A stretch of 64,000 nucleotides of DNA from Dyadobacter sp. 676. GTDB lineage: Bacteria; Bacteroidota; Bacteroidia; Cytophagales; Spirosomataceae. Numbering within the stretch: the first letter of the stretch is position 1; every line of letters begins with the position of its first letter. Where the stretch lies: contig NZ_CP159289.1 of the NCBI RefSeq assembly GCF_040448675.1, forward strand, positions 5,563,001 to 5,627,000. The letters are read 5' to 3'. A program made the translations under genes and the position numbers. The notes under the pieces are model-generated. The model made no database searches, was not told the DNA's origin, and worked only from the letters and a program-made list of their open reading frames with translations. This document shows positions 61,299-64,000 of this stretch, in pieces.

Positions 61299-64000
61299 GT
61301 GAAAAAAGTAAGATACCTCATCGTGCCCTTCCTGGCTTGCCTGCTTTGTGCAGCCGCCACAAGGAAGCAGCCAGCGCAATTGTTTGCCGATTTACCGGCC
61401 AGGCCGCCAATTTCCATGGGCATATCGCAAAATGCTCCGGATTCAAGCCGTTTCACCTCTGCAACGCTCGTATCGGGCCTTGACGAACCAATGCAAATGG
61501 CTATTTTACCTAATTATGATATTGTCGTCGCCGAGCGAAAAGGGGCCGTCCGGTATTTCGATAATGCGACCAGAGAGCTTTCCACTATTGCACAACTCAA
61601 TGTGTTCAGCGGAATCGAAGACGGTTTGCTGGGTGTGGCCGCGGACCCGGACTTTAAGACAAATCATTGGATTTATCTGTATTACGGAGTCGGAGGGGAC
61701 AAAAGCGTCAGTCATTTGACGCGTTTTGAGCTGAAAGGGCGGAAACTGGTGCAGGAATCGGCCAAAGTGCTGCTGGAAGTGCCGACGCAGCGCAAATACT
61801 GTTGTCACTCCGCGGGCTACATCACTTTCGCGAACGGCCTGCTTTATTTATCGATCGGCGACAATACCAATGCGGAGGAGATCGAAGGGCATACGCCGAT
61901 CGACGAACGTCCCGGACGTGAGCTGTCCGACGATCAGGCTTCAACGGCAAACAGCAATGATCTCCGGGGCAAGATTCTCAGAATCAAACCTGAGCCCGAC
62001 GGGACTTACAGCATTCCGGATGGCAACCTCTTTCCCAAAGATGGCTCGCAGGGCAGGCCGGAAATCTACGTCATGGGGGTGAGAAACCCGTTTCGCATAT
62101 CCGTTGATCCGAAAACGGGCTTTCTCTACTGGGGCGATGTGGGACCTGATACCGAGGTGCCGGGAAGCGAGGGTAAAATGAGTTATGACGAGATTAACCA
62201 GGCACGCAAACCCGGTTTTTTTGGCTATCCTTACTTCCTGGCCGACAACCAGGTGTTTCCCGATTACGATTTTGCGACCAAAAAGGAAGGCCCTGGTAAA
62301 GATCCCCTCAGGCCGGTCAACGACTCACCGCACAATACAGGCATCCGTGAGCTGCCTCCCGCCCAGCCGGCTTTTATCTGGTATGGAAAAGGCCCCTCCA
62401 AAAAGTATCCATTGGTGGGCAAAGGCGGGGCCAGCGCAATGGCCGGCCCGGTTTATCATAGCGACCAATATCCTAATGCGCCCTATAAGCTGCCCGAATA
62501 TTACGACGGTAAGCTCTTCATTTTTGAATGGATAAGGAAGTGGATTATGGCAGTCAGCATGGATAAGGACGGCAATTACCTGGGCATGGAACCTTTCCTG
62601 CCGCAGCTGAAAGTGGGGGCGCCCATCCACATGCAGATCGCCCCCGACGGCGCTATTTACCTGCTCGCCTATGGTACGAACTGGTTTGCCCGTAACACCG
62701 ATTCGGGTATTATCCGTGTCGAATATACAGAGGGCAACCGAAACCCTGTGGCTGTACTGAACAAGGGTAATACGACGGGTGCAGCTCCGTTTACTGCCAC
62801 ACTTTCTGCCAAAGGGTCGAAAGATTATGATGCAGGCGACAGGCTCGCCTACGAATGGAAAATCGGCTCCCGAAAATTCACCGGCGAAACGTTGATACAT
62901 ACATTTACAAAACCGGGAGTGTATAACGTGGTGCTCACAGTCAGCGACCAGCATGGGGGCAAGGGCACGGCCACGGCCGAATTTAAAATTGGTAATACCC
63001 CGCCGGTTGTGAAGATTAAGACCGGTGCGAATCGCAGTTTCTACTGGGATAATTCTGCATTCGATTACGAGATCACTGCCACCGACCGGGAGGACGGCAA
63101 GATCGAGACTTCGAAAATCCGTGCCTCGTTCCATTACATCGCATTCGGAAAGGACCTTGCCGGCGCCTTGTCGGGAGGGGAGGGCGAAAACATCCGCTAT
63201 GCTGCAACAGCCAAACTGTACACATCGCTGGATTGCAGTGCATGTCATACGATGAATGCCAAATCGATTGGTCCGCCATTGCAGGATGTTGCGAGGCGAT
63301 ACGATGGGAAACCGGACGCTGCCGATATACTGGCGCGAAAGATCATCAGCGGTGGAAGCGGACAATGGGGTTCATATCCGATGCCTCCCCATCCCGATTT
63401 GCCCGAAAAAAGTGCCAGGGAGCTGGCCGAGTATATTCTCTCGTTGGGAAAGCCGGCGTCGCAACTTCCATTGAAATCCACGCTGAAACTCACAGAACAT
63501 ATCGGCCAGGGCAGTGAGGGCGCATATGTATTGCAAGCCAGGTATACTGACAAGGGTGCCAACGGGATAGGACCGCTTAAAAGTGAAAACCGTATTATAC
63601 TACGCAATCCGTTGGTTCAGATGGAGGATTATCAGGAAGGAAATGTGGGAGTCGTGATTGCGACCGAGCAAACAGGCTTCGTGTCCTACATTGCCAATAT
63701 CACCAACGGAAAATATACCCGCTTCAACAGGATCGATTTGACACATATTAAAAACATCCGCCTGCGCATTCAGGAGCATGGTGCGGGTGGAACGGTGGAA
63801 CTCAGGCTGGATAGCCGGGAGGGACCGCTGGCCGGCAAGGTGCTAATTTCCGGAGGCAAACTTGCAGACCTTAAAGAAGGCTGGAAGGAAATCTCGTTAC
63901 CCGTGGAGCGCGGTGTCGGGACTCATGATATTTATCTGGTTTTTAAAAATGAGGAAGCCGCCGAGCCGCTCTTTCACATCGACTGGATGTATTTTTCAAA
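61299..64000 (+). CDS. secreted sugar dehydrogenase-PKD-cytochrome c-CBM6 fusion (runs off the right edge)
   Basis: Opens with GTG at 61299 (VKKVRYLIVPFLACLLCAAA, a signal peptide) and stays open to the window end, 900 codons. Order: glucose/sorbosone dehydrogenase-type PQQ propeller (about 45-480; IEDGLLGVAADPDF, NDLRGKILRIKP, VMGVRNPFRI), a PKD domain (about 490-570), a cytochrome c domain with heme site Cys646-x-x-Cys649-His650 and probable axial Met695, then the start of a CBM6 carbohydrate-binding domain (from about 768, VQMEDYQEG). It would bind a sugar, oxidise it and pass electrons to its own heme. Lies 14 bases after the ADP-ribosylglycohydrolase gene. Confidence 0.88.
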   Translation, partial: MKKVRYLIVPFLACLLCAAATRKQPAQLFADLPARPPISMGISQNAPDSSRFTSATLVSGLDEPMQMAILPNYDIVVAERKGAVRYFDNATRELSTIAQLNVFSGIEDGLLGVAADPDFKTNHWIYLYYGVGGDKSVSHLTRFELKGRKLVQESAKVLLEVPTQRKYCCHSAGYITFANGLLYLSIGDNTNAEEIEGHTPIDERPGRELSDDQASTANSNDLRGKILRIKPEPDGTYSIPDGNLFPKDGSQGRPEIYVMGVRNPFRISVDPKTGFLYWGDVGPDTEVPGSEGKMSYDEINQARKPGFFGYPYFLADNQVFPDYDFATKKEGPGKDPLRPVNDSPHNTGIRELPPAQPAFIWYGKGPSKKYPLVGKGGASAMAGPVYHSDQYPNAPYKLPEYYDGKLFIFEWIRKWIMAVSMDKDGNYLGMEPFLPQLKVGAPIHMQIAPDGAIYLLAYGTNWFARNTDSGIIRVEYTEGNRNPVAVLNKGNTTGAAPFTATLSAKGSKDYDAGDRLAYEWKIGSRKFTGETLIHTFTKPGVYNVVLTVSDQHGGKGTATAEFKIGNTPPVVKIKTGANRSFYWDNSAFDYEITATDREDGKIETSKIRASFHYIAFGKDLAGALSGGEGENIRYAATAKLYTSLDCSACHTMNAKSIGPPLQDVARRYDGKPDAADILARKIISGGSGQWGSYPMPPHPDLPEKSARELAEYILSLGKPASQLPLKSTLKLTEHIGQGSEGAYVLQARYTDKGANGIGPLKSENRIILRNPLVQMEDYQEGNVGVVIATEQTGFVSYIANITNGKYTRFNRIDLTHIKNIRLRIQEHGAGGTVELRLDSREGPLAGKVLISGGKLADLKEGWKEISLPVERGVGTHDIYLVFKNEEAAEPLFHIDWMYFS

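Overview
The window looks like chromosome from a Bacteroidota of the order Cytophagales, probably Dyadobacter or a close Spirosomataceae relative. This is an inference from gene content. It carries SusC/SusD pairs, FecI/FecR-type sigma/anti-sigma pairs beside TonB-dependent receptors, C-terminal type IX secretion (T9SS) sorting tails, propeller-type histidine kinases and TAnnTTTG promoter elements. I saw no tRNA, rRNA or CRISPR array.

Layout. 1-2.1 kb (minus): ECF sigma factor, FecR anti-sigma and the start of an STN-type SusC receptor. 2.5-7.6 kb: a DUF1080 hydrolase, a TonB-C-domain protein, an NmrA-like reductase with its AraC regulator, and an acyltransferase. 7.6-9.5 kb: mostly non-coding, with one LuxR-type response regulator. 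9.6-16 kb: two tandem secreted CshA/GEVED proteins with T9SS tails. 16-26.6 kb: a lipoprotein, two histidine kinases, two small disordered secreted proteins, a DJ-1/PfpI protein, a receiver-domain remnant and a PI-PLC-like enzyme. 26.7-31.6 kb: a SusC/SusD pair divergent from the PLC and closed by a long hairpin. 32-37.4 kb: a 1682-residue T9SS-exported beta-helix repeat protein. 37.6-41.9 kb: a HisKA_2 sensor kinase and LytTR regulator operon. 42-46.2 kb: a second AraC-oxidoreductase module and a serine hydrolase. 46.3-49.1 kb: a decay zone with a frameshifted acetyltransferase, remnants of a MocR regulator and a SusC receptor, a class D beta-lactamase and an internally deleted IS3 transposase.

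49.2-64 kb (plus): the most interesting block, a complete sigma/FecR/SusC/SusD locus. Its cargo is an unusual set of exported enzymes: a DUF5018 lipoprotein, a metallophosphoesterase, an endonuclease/exonuclease/phosphatase (EEP) protein, an ADP-ribosylglycohydrolase-fold enzyme, and a sugar dehydrogenase-PKD-cytochrome c-CBM6 fusion running off the right edge. No classical glycoside hydrolase is visible. I infer uptake of a phosphodiester- or ribosyl-containing substrate rather than a plain polysaccharide.

Four otherwise well-preserved genes (sensor kinase, acetyltransferase, sigma factor, EEP protein) are each broken by one single-base shift in or beside a short homopolymer. This may reflect sequence errors, recent decay or recoding, and should be settled before calling them dead.
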